Assembly (NCBI RefSeq): GCF_004028155.1
Contig: NZ_SBII01000011.1
Span: forward strand, 98,685-162,684
Length of the DNA stretch: 64,000 nucleotides
Reading direction: 5' to 3'
From: Flavobacterium cerinum
GTDB taxonomy: Bacteria; Bacteroidota; Bacteroidia; Flavobacteriales; Flavobacteriaceae
Positions 33,253 through 41,930 of the stretch are shown here, piece after piece. Made by a program: the position numbers and the translations under genes. Within the stretch, counting starts at the first letter, position 1. Each line of letters opens with the position of its first letter. The notes beneath the pieces are model-generated. The model searched no databases. It was not told the DNA's origin and worked only from the letters and a program-made list of their open reading frames with translations.

Positions 33253-33293
33253 TATATTTGCTATAATTATCAAAGCTTATAACTCACTTTCAA
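33253..33293 (+). promoter_or_regulatory. -7 box of the MFS operon and 19-nt element, copy 2
   Basis: TATATTTG at 33253-33260 is a good -7 box with no TTG at the right distance, which suggests activator dependence. GCTTATAACTCACTTTCAA at 33275-33293 matches the susC-side 19-mer at 18 of 19 positions. Confidence 0.6.
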
Positions 33294-33305
33294 ACGTAAG
33301 TTTTT

Positions 33306-33326
33306 GATAAGCCATAGCTGCTTATC
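33306..33326 (+). other. Stem-loop in the leader of the MFS operon
   Basis: GATAAGC, 7-nt loop, GCTTATC; 26 nt before the transporter ATG. The first arm is also part of a larger imperfect repeat with TTATCAAA at about 33267, so two alternative folds of the leader RNA are possible. Confidence 0.45.
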
Positions 33327-33352
33327 GTAGTAATAATCATTAAATTACGATA

Positions 33353-34711
33353 ATGAAAAAGCGCAAATTAGGTTTCTGGGAAATTTGGAACATGAGTTTC
33401 GGATTCCTGGGGATACAAATGGGTTTTGCTTTGCAAAATGCCAATGCCAGCAGAATTCTCCAAATTTTTGGTGCAGATGTACATGAGCTTTCATGGTTCT
33501 GGATCATAGCCCCGTTAATGGGCCTTATTGTTCAGCCCATAATAGGTCATTACAGCGATAACACCTGGACTCGTTTTGGCAGAAGAAAACCTTTTTTCCT
33601 TATAGGTGCCGTACTTGCTTCGGTAGGATTGATATTAATGCCGCAAGCCGATATTTTCATCGCATTCTTGCCTGCTCTTTGGGTTGGTGCAGGTATGTTA
33701 ATGATCATGGATGCTTCGTTTAATATTGCTATGGAGCCTTTTAGGGCTCTTGTTGCCGATAACCTGCGTACCGATCAGCGAACCATGGGTTTTAGTGTTC
33801 AGACGGCGTTAATTGGTTTTGGTGCTGTGATAGGTTCTGCACTTCCTTATGTGCTAACTAACTGGTTTGGCATCTCAAACGAATCGGTTGATGGCAGTGT
33901 TCCCTTAAACTTAACTTTATCATTTATTGTAGGTGCCGCCATACTGGTGGGTACTATAATTGTTACATTACTTACTACAAAAGAATACTCACCTGAAGAA
34001 CTTGAACAGTTTGACAAGGCAGAAGGGATTGTACCCGAAGTTGTAAAAGAAGCAAAACTAACAGACATTTTTACCGACTTTAAAAAAATGCCTTCTACCA
34101 TGAGGCAGCTTAGCTGGGTTCAGTTCTTCTCATGGTTTGGCCTTTTTGGAATGTGGGTATTTACAACTCCGGCTATTGCGCATCATATTTATGGTTTGTC
34201 TATAGAAGACTCTACAAGCAAGGCTTATCAAAATGCGGGCGACTGGGTAGGGATACTTTTTGGAGTATACAATCTGGTCTCGGCCATCTTCGCATTCTGC
34301 CTTCCTTACATTGCCTTTAAAATTGGACGAAAGCTAACACACTCTGTTTCCCTTTTAATAGGTGGGGTTAGTTTACTTTCTATTTATGTTATGCCAAACG
34401 AGTATTGGGTAATATTACCTATGATAGGCGTAGGTATTGCATGGGCAAGTATACTTTCTATGCCTTATGCTATTCTTGCAGGTTCTATTGCACCAAGAAA
34501 AATGGGTGTTTACATGGGAATCTTTAATTTCTTTATTGTTATCCCTCAAATTGTTAATGCATTAATAGGCAGTCCTATCGTAAAATATGCTTACGGAGGT
34601 AACGCTATTTATGCAATCCTTTCAAGCGGAGTAAGCTTTATCATAGCTGCCCTTCTTGTTTCAAAAGTAAAAGATGTAGACGATTTAAAATCGGCATCTA
34701 AAATTCTATAA
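33353..34711 (+). CDS. MFS sugar transporter (SLC45/maltose type)
   Basis: 452 residues, about twelve membrane helices. Motifs: FWEIWNMSFGFLGIQMGFALQNANASRILQ near the N-terminus and GHYSDNTWTRFGRRKPFFLIGA, the MFS loop 2-3 signature as seen in the SLC45 sucrose/maltose branch. It would move maltose or short malto-oligosaccharides across the inner membrane. First of six rightward genes; 11 nt separate it from pgmB. Confidence 0.92.
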   Translation: MKKRKLGFWEIWNMSFGFLGIQMGFALQNANASRILQIFGADVHELSWFWIIAPLMGLIVQPIIGHYSDNTWTRFGRRKPFFLIGAVLASVGLILMPQADIFIAFLPALWVGAGMLMIMDASFNIAMEPFRALVADNLRTDQRTMGFSVQTALIGFGAVIGSALPYVLTNWFGISNESVDGSVPLNLTLSFIVGAAILVGTIIVTLLTTKEYSPEELEQFDKAEGIVPEVVKEAKLTDIFTDFKKMPSTMRQLSWVQFFSWFGLFGMWVFTTPAIAHHIYGLSIEDSTSKAYQNAGDWVGILFGVYNLVSAIFAFCLPYIAFKIGRKLTHSVSLLIGGVSLLSIYVMPNEYWVILPMIGVGIAWASILSMPYAILAGSIAPRKMGVYMGIFNFFIVIPQIVNALIGSPIVKYAYGGNAIYAILSSGVSFIIAALLVSKVKDVDDLKSASKIL

Positions 34712-34722
34712 TATATATTTCA

Positions 34723-35379
34723 ATGAGCCATAAAGCATTCATATTCGACCTGGACGGAGTAATTGTCGATACCGCTAAATACCACTTTTTAGCATGGCAG
34801 AAAATTGCTAACCGTTTGGGAATAGAGTTTACACACGAACATAACGAACAGTTAAAAGGAGTGAGCCGCATTCGTTCACTTGATCTTATACTCAGCCTTG
34901 GCGGCAAGGAAATTACGCAGGAAGAGAAAGATCAATACCTGCTTGAAAAAAATGAAGATTACCTGGAATACATTATCAACATGAAAGAAGATGAAATTCT
35001 GGAAGGTGTAGTGCCGGTACTTCAGTATTTAAAAGATAACGGGCAAAAAATTGCCTTAGGTTCGGCCAGTAAAAATGCCAGGCCTATACTTGAAAAAGTA
35101 AGCATATTACATTTTTTTGATGCCATTGTAGATGGTAATGATGTTACAAATGCCAAGCCTGATCCCGAAGTTTTTTTAAGGGCAGCACAACTGGTAGGTG
35201 CATTGGCTTCAGACGCTATCGTATTTGAAGATTCGGTAGCAGGAGTGCAGGCAGCAAATATTGCAGGAATGATAAGTATAGGTATTGGTGATGCAAAAAC
35301 ACTTCATGAAGCCCAATACAACTTTAATGATTTTACAGAAATACACACTGATTTTTTACAAACTTTAGTTAAGAAATAA
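34723..35379 (+). CDS. pgmB: Beta-phosphoglucomutase
   Basis: Converts beta-D-glucose-1-phosphate to glucose-6-phosphate. 218 residues, HAD superfamily: nucleophile and acid Asp in FDLDGVIVDTA (D9, D11), substrate loop KGVSRIRSLDLIL, GSASKNA and NAKPDPEVF, metal-binding VFEDSVAGVQAA. It sits one base ahead of the maltose phosphorylase gene, whose product it consumes. Confidence 0.96.
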   Translation: MSHKAFIFDLDGVIVDTAKYHFLAWQKIANRLGIEFTHEHNEQLKGVSRIRSLDLILSLGGKEITQEEKDQYLLEKNEDYLEYIINMKEDEILEGVVPVLQYLKDNGQKIALGSASKNARPILEKVSILHFFDAIVDGNDVTNAKPDPEVFLRAAQLVGALASDAIVFEDSVAGVQAANIAGMISIGIGDAKTLHEAQYNFNDFTEIHTDFLQTLVKK

Positions 35380-35380
35380 A

Positions 35381-37690
35381 ATGAACCAGGATTATATAGT
35401 ACCGGATAATTGGTCGATAATAGAAGAAGGATTTGATGCAGAAAGAGTAAAATCTTCCGAGAGTTTATTTAGTATAGGCAACGGTGCCATGGGACAGCGT
35501 GCCAACTTTGAAGAAAACTACACGGGGCATACTTTTCAGGGAAGCTATATTGCGGGTATTTACTACCCGGATAAAACAAAAGTGGGTTGGTGGAAAAACG
35601 GATATCCGGAATATTTTGCCAAAGTACTAAATGCTCCAAACTGGATAGGGATAGATATTACTATAAACAACGAGGTATTCGATCTTAATACTTGTACCGC
35701 TGTACGTGATTTTAAGCGTGAGCTTAATATGAAAGAAGGCTGGTACAACCGCTCGTTTGAAGCAGTATTGCAAAACGGAACTGAGGTGAAAGTGAATGTG
35801 AGACGTTTTCTTTCGCTGACCAGCGATGAACTTGGAGTTATCAATTATGAAATTACGCCATTAAACAGAGCTGCTCAAATTACATTTAAACCGTATGTAG
35901 ATGCAGGGGTGAAAAACGAAGATGCCAACTGGGAAGAAAAATTCTGGGAGCCTTTAGATATTCAGCATAATGCAAACGAAGCTTTTATTACTTCCAGAAC
36001 ATTCAAGACCCATTTTAATGTGGCTTCTTACATGCACAACAGCATTTTACTTAATGGTAAAGATTTGCAAATACTTCCGGGGAATGTAGAGGTTGCCGCC
36101 GATAAAGTATTGTTTTCTTATACTGTTGAAGTAGGGCAGAATGAAATTGTATCAATCCAGAAATTTGGTGGTTATACCGTTTCGCTTAACCATGATGATA
36201 ATAAACTGGTTGCTGCTGCTAAAAATGTTATTGCCGATGCTAAAGCCAAAGGATATGATATTTTGCTTAACGAACAAAAAGAGGCTTGGGCTTCTATTTG
36301 GGAAATGGCAGATATTACCATTGAAGGCGATGTAAAAGCACAGCAGGGCATACGTTTTAATATTTTCCAGTTAAACCAAACTTACTTAGGGAAAGACCCA
36401 AGACTGAATATAGGGCCTAAAGGATTTACCGGAGAAAAATATGGAGGTAGTACGTATTGGGATACTGAGGCCTACTGTATACCATTCTATATGGCAACAA
36501 AAGACCAGCAGGTAGCGCGAAATTTGTTGACGTATCGCTACAATCAGTTAGATAAAGCGATAGAGAATGGTGTGAAATTAGGCTTTACTAATGGTGCAGC
36601 ACTCTACCCGATGGTAACCATGAATGGTGAAGAATGCCATAACGAATGGGAAATTACTTTTGAAGAAATTCACCGTAACGGAGCCATAGCTTTTGCAATT
36701 TATAACTACTACCGATTTACAGGAGATTACAGTTATATACCGGAAAAAGGGCTTGAAGTATTAATCGCCATTTCACGTTTTTGGCACCAGAGAGCTACTT
36801 TCTCTACATATAAAAATCAATATGTGATATTGGGAGTAACGGGCCCTAACGAATATGAAAACAACGTAAACAATAACTTTTATACCAACTATATTGCTAA
36901 ATGGTGTATTGACTATACTGTAGAGCAAATAGAAAAAGTAAAAGGAGAGTATACTGCCGATCATGACCGTGTTATGGCAAAAGCCAATTTAAATAGAGAG
37001 GAGATAAAGCAGTGGAAAAATGTTGCTGACAATATGTATTTTCCACGTTCTGAAGAACACGGAGTATACCTTCAGCAGGATGGTTTCCTGGATAAGGAAT
37101 TGATCAAGGTAAGTGATCTTGATAAAAGCCAGCGTCCTATAAATCAAAAATGGTCGTGGGACAGAATACTGCGTTCACCTTATATAAAACAGGCCGATGT
37201 ACTACAGGGCTTTTACTTCTTTGAAGACCATTTTACAGAGCAGCAGCTGGAACAGCATTTTGATTTCTATGAGCCTTTTACAGTACATGAATCGTCGTTA
37301 TCACCATGTGTGCATTCTATCCAGGCAGCAAAACTGGGTAGGATGGAGCAGGCATATACATTCTATTTAAGAACATCGCGCCTTGACCTTGATGATTATA
37401 ACAAAGAGGTAGAAGAAGGCTGCCACATTACAAGTATGGCAGGTACCTGGATGAGTATTGTAGAAGGTTTTGGCGGTATGAGGGTGAAAAATGATGCACT
37501 TCATTTTGAACCAAGAATCCCGGAGCAATGGAAAGGATATTCGTTCAGCATCAATTTTAGGAACCGTGTTTTAAAAGTATCGGTACTTCCGGGTGAAACA
37601 AAATTTGCATTGGAAGGCAATGAAGAGCTTACCGTTTTTGTAAATGGTAAAGCTGTAAATGTAAAACCAGATACACTGGTAACGGTTTAA
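35381..37690 (+). CDS. GH65 maltose phosphorylase
   Basis: Splits maltose with phosphate into glucose and beta-glucose-1-phosphate, saving ATP. 769 residues, the usual GH65 length. N-terminal beta-sandwich (RVKSSESLFSIGNGAMGQRANFEE), (alpha/alpha)6 barrel with GSTYWDTEAYCIPFY, EECHNEWEITFEEIHRNGA and the acid Glu in GVTGPNEYENNVNN (E491). C-terminal beta domain. Trehalose or kojibiose phosphorylases are relatives; the neighbours favour maltose. Confidence 0.95.
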   Translation: MNQDYIVPDNWSIIEEGFDAERVKSSESLFSIGNGAMGQRANFEENYTGHTFQGSYIAGIYYPDKTKVGWWKNGYPEYFAKVLNAPNWIGIDITINNEVFDLNTCTAVRDFKRELNMKEGWYNRSFEAVLQNGTEVKVNVRRFLSLTSDELGVINYEITPLNRAAQITFKPYVDAGVKNEDANWEEKFWEPLDIQHNANEAFITSRTFKTHFNVASYMHNSILLNGKDLQILPGNVEVAADKVLFSYTVEVGQNEIVSIQKFGGYTVSLNHDDNKLVAAAKNVIADAKAKGYDILLNEQKEAWASIWEMADITIEGDVKAQQGIRFNIFQLNQTYLGKDPRLNIGPKGFTGEKYGGSTYWDTEAYCIPFYMATKDQQVARNLLTYRYNQLDKAIENGVKLGFTNGAALYPMVTMNGEECHNEWEITFEEIHRNGAIAFAIYNYYRFTGDYSYIPEKGLEVLIAISRFWHQRATFSTYKNQYVILGVTGPNEYENNVNNNFYTNYIAKWCIDYTVEQIEKVKGEYTADHDRVMAKANLNREEIKQWKNVADNMYFPRSEEHGVYLQQDGFLDKELIKVSDLDKSQRPINQKWSWDRILRSPYIKQADVLQGFYFFEDHFTEQQLEQHFDFYEPFTVHESSLSPCVHSIQAAKLGRMEQAYTFYLRTSRLDLDDYNKEVEEGCHITSMAGTWMSIVEGFGGMRVKNDALHFEPRIPEQWKGYSFSINFRNRVLKVSVLPGETKFALEGNEELTVFVNGKAVNVKPDTLVTV

Positions 37691-37702
37691 GTTTTTTGTG
37701 AT

Positions 37703-37787
37703 AAACCTGCAAGGTTTTTAAGACCTTGTAGGTTTAATTTTAGCATAGTAATGAAATAATACCTGCAAGACTTTGAGATATTGCAGG
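37703..37787 (+). repeat. Two imperfect palindromic repeats
   Basis: AAACCTGCAAGGT/ACCTTGTAGGTTT (37703-37735) and a shorter, degenerate copy CCTGCAA/TTGCAGG (37762-37787). This sequence type ('AACCTGCAAGG...') is, from memory, a common dispersed repeat of flavobacteria. It fills the gap between the phosphorylase and the next GH13 gene and may form an RNA hairpin. Confidence 0.55.
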
Positions 37788-37803
37788 ACTTTAAATAGTG
37801 AAA

Positions 37804-39642
37804 ATGAAAAAATTATTTAGTCTTTTACTTTTATTAGCGGGCAGTTTTGTCTTTGCTCAAATACAAAAAGTAGAGCCTCCGTTTTGGTGGGCCGGTATGC
37901 ACAATCCCGAATTACAAATTATGTTCTATGGGAAAGATATTGCAAAATATCAGCCTTCTGTTTCTAATAATGTCGTGATTAAAAATGTAGTAAAGACACA
38001 AAATTCGAACTATGTTTTTGTAACCATCGATACTAAAAATATTTCTGTATCTGATTTTACTTTTTCATTTAAAGACAAAAAGAAGACAGCCTTTACACAA
38101 AAATATTCGCTAAAACAGCGAAAAGAAGATTCGGCAACCCGTAAGAGTTTCGACTCGTCAGACATGATGTATCTTATAATGCCGGACAGGTTTGCAAATG
38201 GCAACACAGCCAATGATAATGATAAAAACCTAAAAGAAAAAGCAGATAGAAATATTCCTGATGCCCGTCATGGAGGTGATATAGAAGGAATTATTAGAAA
38301 CCTTGATTATCTGCAGGAATTGGGTGTTACAGCAATTTGGAACACACCATTGTGTGAAGATGACGACAAACAGCATTCATATCATGGGTATGCCCAAAGC
38401 GATGTTTACAGGATAGACCCGCGTTATGGTACAAATGAAGATTATTTGCGCCTTTCGGCAGAAATGAAAAAAAGGGACATGAAGTTGGTTATGGATTATG
38501 TAACCAATCATTGGGGTGCAGAACACTGGATGTACAAAGACCTGCCTGCTTATGACTGGATTCATCAATTCCCGGGATACTCACAGTCCAACTACAGAAT
38601 GACAACACAGTTTGATCCTAATGCCTCAAAAATAGATACTAAACAATGTATGGATGGATGGTTTGTACCGTCTATGCCTGATTTGAACCAGAGCAATCCG
38701 TTGGTGCTTAATTATATTACTCAAAATGCCATTTGGTGGATTGAGTATGCAGATCTGGGAGGTTTCCGGGTAGATACCTATTCGTATAACGATAAAGAAG
38801 GTATTGCAAAATGGACAAAAGCTATAACAGATGAATACCCATATTTTAATATTGTAGGTGAAGTGTGGATGCATGATCAGGCCCAAATGGCCTATTGGCA
38901 GAAAGACAGCAAAGTTGCTGCGATACAAAACTATAATTCTTATCTGCCAAGTGTAATGGATTTTACCCTACACGATGCTATGGGGTCCGTTTTTAATGAG
39001 AACAATCCATCATGGAATGACGGGATGATAAAAGTGTATGACAATTTTACCAACGACTTTTTATATCCGGATGTTAATAACCTACTTCTTTTTGCAGAGA
39101 ATCATGATACCGGTCGTTTTAACGAGATCTATAAAAACGATTTTAAAAAATACCAAATGGCAATGACGCTTGTTGCTACGGTAAGAGGTATTCCGCAATT
39201 GTACTATGGGTCAGAGATTGGTATGGCAGGCGATAAGAGTAAAGGTGATGCACACATCCGTCAGGATTTTCCAGGTGGATGGGCAGGCGATAAAAACAAT
39301 GCCTTTACAAAAGCGGGAAGAACAGCCGAGCAGGCACAGTTTTTTGACTTTACATCTAAATTATTCAAATGGAGAAAAGGTGCTGAGGTTATCCATACCG
39401 GTAAAACAACACACTATCTACCCGACAATAATGTGTATGTGTACTTTAGGTACAATGACAAAGAAACGGTTATGGTTGTAATAAACAACAGTAACGAAGC
39501 GAGAACATTTAAAACCAATCGTTTTGCTGAAAATATCAAAAGCCATAAATCTGGTAAAGATGTGCTGACAGGGAAATCTGTTGGATTGGAGAGCGAAATA
39601 AACATCGAGGCAAAATCGGTTTTAATCCTTGAGTTGAAATAA
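37804..39642 (+). CDS. susA: Periplasmic GH13 alpha-amylase/neopullulanase (SusA-like)
   Basis: 612 residues from the ATG at 37804 (GTG at 37798 just adds two residues). Signal peptide to about residue 19 (FAQ). N-terminal Ig-like domain with VEPPFWWAGMHNPELQIMFYG, then the GH13 barrel: nucleophile D324 (GGFRVDTYSY), acid E353 (VGEVWMHD) and D435 (ENHDTGRF). MPDRFANG calcium loop. The order and the soluble signal peptide suit a neopullulanase acting on oligosaccharides in the periplasm. Confidence 0.94.
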   Translation: MKKLFSLLLLLAGSFVFAQIQKVEPPFWWAGMHNPELQIMFYGKDIAKYQPSVSNNVVIKNVVKTQNSNYVFVTIDTKNISVSDFTFSFKDKKKTAFTQKYSLKQRKEDSATRKSFDSSDMMYLIMPDRFANGNTANDNDKNLKEKADRNIPDARHGGDIEGIIRNLDYLQELGVTAIWNTPLCEDDDKQHSYHGYAQSDVYRIDPRYGTNEDYLRLSAEMKKRDMKLVMDYVTNHWGAEHWMYKDLPAYDWIHQFPGYSQSNYRMTTQFDPNASKIDTKQCMDGWFVPSMPDLNQSNPLVLNYITQNAIWWIEYADLGGFRVDTYSYNDKEGIAKWTKAITDEYPYFNIVGEVWMHDQAQMAYWQKDSKVAAIQNYNSYLPSVMDFTLHDAMGSVFNENNPSWNDGMIKVYDNFTNDFLYPDVNNLLLFAENHDTGRFNEIYKNDFKKYQMAMTLVATVRGIPQLYYGSEIGMAGDKSKGDAHIRQDFPGGWAGDKNNAFTKAGRTAEQAQFFDFTSKLFKWRKGAEVIHTGKTTHYLPDNNVYVYFRYNDKETVMVVINNSNEARTFKTNRFAENIKSHKSGKDVLTGKSVGLESEINIEAKSVLILELK

Positions 39643-39664
39643 CAGTATAGTAAAACTATCGAAT

Positions 39665-41098
39665 ATGAAAAAAACGATTCTTTTAGCAGTTGGCCTTATC
39701 ACTTTTATAAGCTGTAAAGACGATAAAAAACAGGAAGAAAAAACTGAAGTTGTTGCAGAAACGCTGGCACCTGTTAGCGATGCTATGATGGAAAACAGTG
39801 TTATCTATGAGGCTAACATTCGTAACTATTCGCCGGAAGGTACTTTTAATGCTTTTGCTAAAGATATCCCTGAGCTGAAAAAACTGGGCGTTAAAGTGCT
39901 TTGGCTTATGCCGATCTATCCGGTGTCTTTAAAAAACAGGAAAGCTACAGGAGATCTTTCGGTAGAAGATATTAAAGACCCAAAGGAACGCGAAAAATAT
40001 TTGGGCAGTTATTATGCTACTTCAGATTATACGGCTATTAATCCTGACCTTGGTACTGAAGCAGATTTCCAGAAATTGGTAAAGACAGCTCACGATAACG
40101 GTATGTATGTTATCCTGGACTGGGTCGCTAATCATACAGGATGGGATCATAAATGGATTACAGAACACCCGGAATACTATCATAAAAATGCTAAAGGTGA
40201 AGTAACCGATCCGCTTAATCCTGAAACCGGAAAAAGCTGGGGCTGGACCGATGTAGCACATTTGGATTATACGAGTAAAGTATTGTATGAACCTATGAAA
40301 AATGAAATGCTGTACTGGGTTAAAGAACACAATGTTGATGGTTTCCGTTGTGATGTGGCCGATAATGTGCCTACAGAATTCTGGCAGTTTGCTATCCCGA
40401 AGCTAAAAGAGGTTAAGCCTTTGTTTATGCTTATGGAATCATCTAAAGCTTACCTGTTCAATGGATTATTTGATATGGGTTACGGTTGGGATGCTCACCA
40501 CCTCATGAATGATATTGCTAAAGGCAAGAAGACTGTAAAAGACTGGGATGCTTATGTGGCTAAACATAATACCGAATACAAAAAGCAGGACATCTGGATG
40601 AATTTTACATCTAACCATGATGAGAATGCATGGCAGGGTACCGAGTATGAAAGACAGGGTGATGCTGCCGAAACATTTGCAGCGCTAACCTACCTAATGC
40701 CGGGAATACCTTTGGTATATACAGGTCAGGAGTATGACTTTAACCGTCGTCTTAAATTCTTTGAGAAAGATGAGATTACCAGACAAAAAGGTAAAATGTT
40801 TCCTGTGTATGAAAAACTTGGAGCATTAAAGAATACCAATGCAGCACTTAACGGAGGTAAAAATCCGGCAGATTATAAAAGGCTTACTACATCGGCGGAT
40901 GCCAGTGTACTGGCTTTTGAAAGGGCTAAAGATGGAAGTAAAGCTGTTTATGTAGCTAACCTTACTAACAAGCCTCAAACATTTACAGTAGAAACAGAAG
41001 GTGATTTTTCAAATTACATGACCGGAGAAAAGGTAAGCCTTGCAAAAGGACAGAAGTTTGGCTTTAAACCTTGGGAATATTGGGTTTTAGTGAAATAA
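39665..41098 (+). CDS. GH13 alpha-amylase lipoprotein (SusG-like)
   Basis: 477 residues. Lipobox FISC at about 14-17 anchors it to a membrane. The GH13 triad is complete: D230 (DGFRCDVAD), E258 (LMESS) and D319 (NHDENAW); VILDWVANHTGWDHKWI is the calcium-site strand. The C-terminal beta domain is short, so it lacks the extra starch-binding module of Bacteroides SusG. Last gene of the rightward operon. Surface or periplasmic placement cannot be settled from sequence. Confidence 0.92.
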   Translation: MKKTILLAVGLITFISCKDDKKQEEKTEVVAETLAPVSDAMMENSVIYEANIRNYSPEGTFNAFAKDIPELKKLGVKVLWLMPIYPVSLKNRKATGDLSVEDIKDPKEREKYLGSYYATSDYTAINPDLGTEADFQKLVKTAHDNGMYVILDWVANHTGWDHKWITEHPEYYHKNAKGEVTDPLNPETGKSWGWTDVAHLDYTSKVLYEPMKNEMLYWVKEHNVDGFRCDVADNVPTEFWQFAIPKLKEVKPLFMLMESSKAYLFNGLFDMGYGWDAHHLMNDIAKGKKTVKDWDAYVAKHNTEYKKQDIWMNFTSNHDENAWQGTEYERQGDAAETFAALTYLMPGIPLVYTGQEYDFNRRLKFFEKDEITRQKGKMFPVYEKLGALKNTNAALNGGKNPADYKRLTTSADASVLAFERAKDGSKAVYVANLTNKPQTFTVETEGDFSNYMTGEKVSLAKGQKFGFKPWEYWVLVK

Positions 41099-41123
41099 TC
41101 GGCTAAAATAAATTTCGTTATTT

Positions 41124-41164
41124 AAAAGCAAACATCTGATGATTCAGGTGTTTGCTTTTTGTTT
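41124..41164 (+). terminator. Terminator of the maltose operon
   Basis: AAAAGCAAACA ... TGTTTGCTTTT followed by TGTTTT; loop about 13 nt with extra pairing. Confidence 0.85.
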
Positions 41165-41200
41165 TATGAGAGGTTATAGCATTTGTGTAATTGCTATAAT

Positions 41201-41228
41201 TTGATGCAAATCTATTTAAGTATCTTTA
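41201..41228 (+). promoter_or_regulatory. Promoter of the GDPD gene
   Basis: TTG at 41201-41203, 17-nt spacer, TATCTTTA at 41221-41228; the ATG is 15 nt further on. Confidence 0.65.
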
Positions 41229-41243
41229 CCGAAATCTTTATTT

Positions 41244-41930
41244 ATGGCAGCAATACTAAAAATAGGGCATCGCGGGGCTAAGGCACATTTACCCGAAAAC
41301 ACATTGGCTTCTTTTCTAAAAGCTCTGGAAATGGGTGCAGATGGTATTGAACTCGATGTGCATGTTTGTGCTACTGGAGAGCTGGTCGTTATTCATGATT
41401 TCACGGTAGACCGAACCACAAACGGTAGTGGCGAAGTGCACAAAATGACATTGGCTGAACTGAAAAAACTAAAGGTAGAAGGAGGGCATACGATTCCGCT
41501 TTTGGATGAGGTTTTGGCAATTGTAAATAAGGAATGCCTTGTAAATATTGAGATGAAAGGCAGGCACACGGCAAGACCGGTGTCAGACTTTGTAGATAAA
41601 TATGTAAAAGAAAGAGGCTGGAGTTATGACAATTTTATAGTGTCGAGCTTTCAGCGTGAAGAACTGCTCATTATGAGCGATATCAATAAAAATATACCAT
41701 TGGGTATACTTACACAAGCCAGTGTAACGCAGGCATGGGAATGGGCGGAAGAATTTTCGGCGAAAGCCATCCACCCGCACTATTCACTGCTTACAGAAAG
41801 CAATGTAAAAAAAGCACAGCAGGCAGGCTTTAAAGTCTATACCTGGACCATTAACGAAACCGAAGACATTGAACGTATAAAATCGTATAATGTAGACGGC
41901 ATAATATCAGATTATCCCGAAAGGCTATGA
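41244..41930 (+). CDS. Glycerophosphodiester phosphodiesterase
   Basis: Hydrolyses glycerophosphodiesters to glycerol-3-phosphate and an alcohol. 228 residues, TIM-barrel length. Motifs: GHRGAKAHLPENTLASF, GIELDVHVCATGELVVIHDFTVDRTTNG with the acid and His metal/catalytic residues, and VNIEMKG. No signal peptide, so cytoplasmic. Its stop codon overlaps the flavoprotein start (ATGA), so the two are co-translated. Confidence 0.95.
   Translation: MAAILKIGHRGAKAHLPENTLASFLKALEMGADGIELDVHVCATGELVVIHDFTVDRTTNGSGEVHKMTLAELKKLKVEGGHTIPLLDEVLAIVNKECLVNIEMKGRHTARPVSDFVDKYVKERGWSYDNFIVSSFQREELLIMSDINKNIPLGILTQASVTQAWEWAEEFSAKAIHPHYSLLTESNVKKAQQAGFKVYTWTINETEDIERIKSYNVDGIISDYPERL

Noticed and set aside
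33289..33302. A third LacI-type operator before the MFS gene
   Set aside because: Only the AAACGT core matches; the outer bases do not, so the case is too weak.
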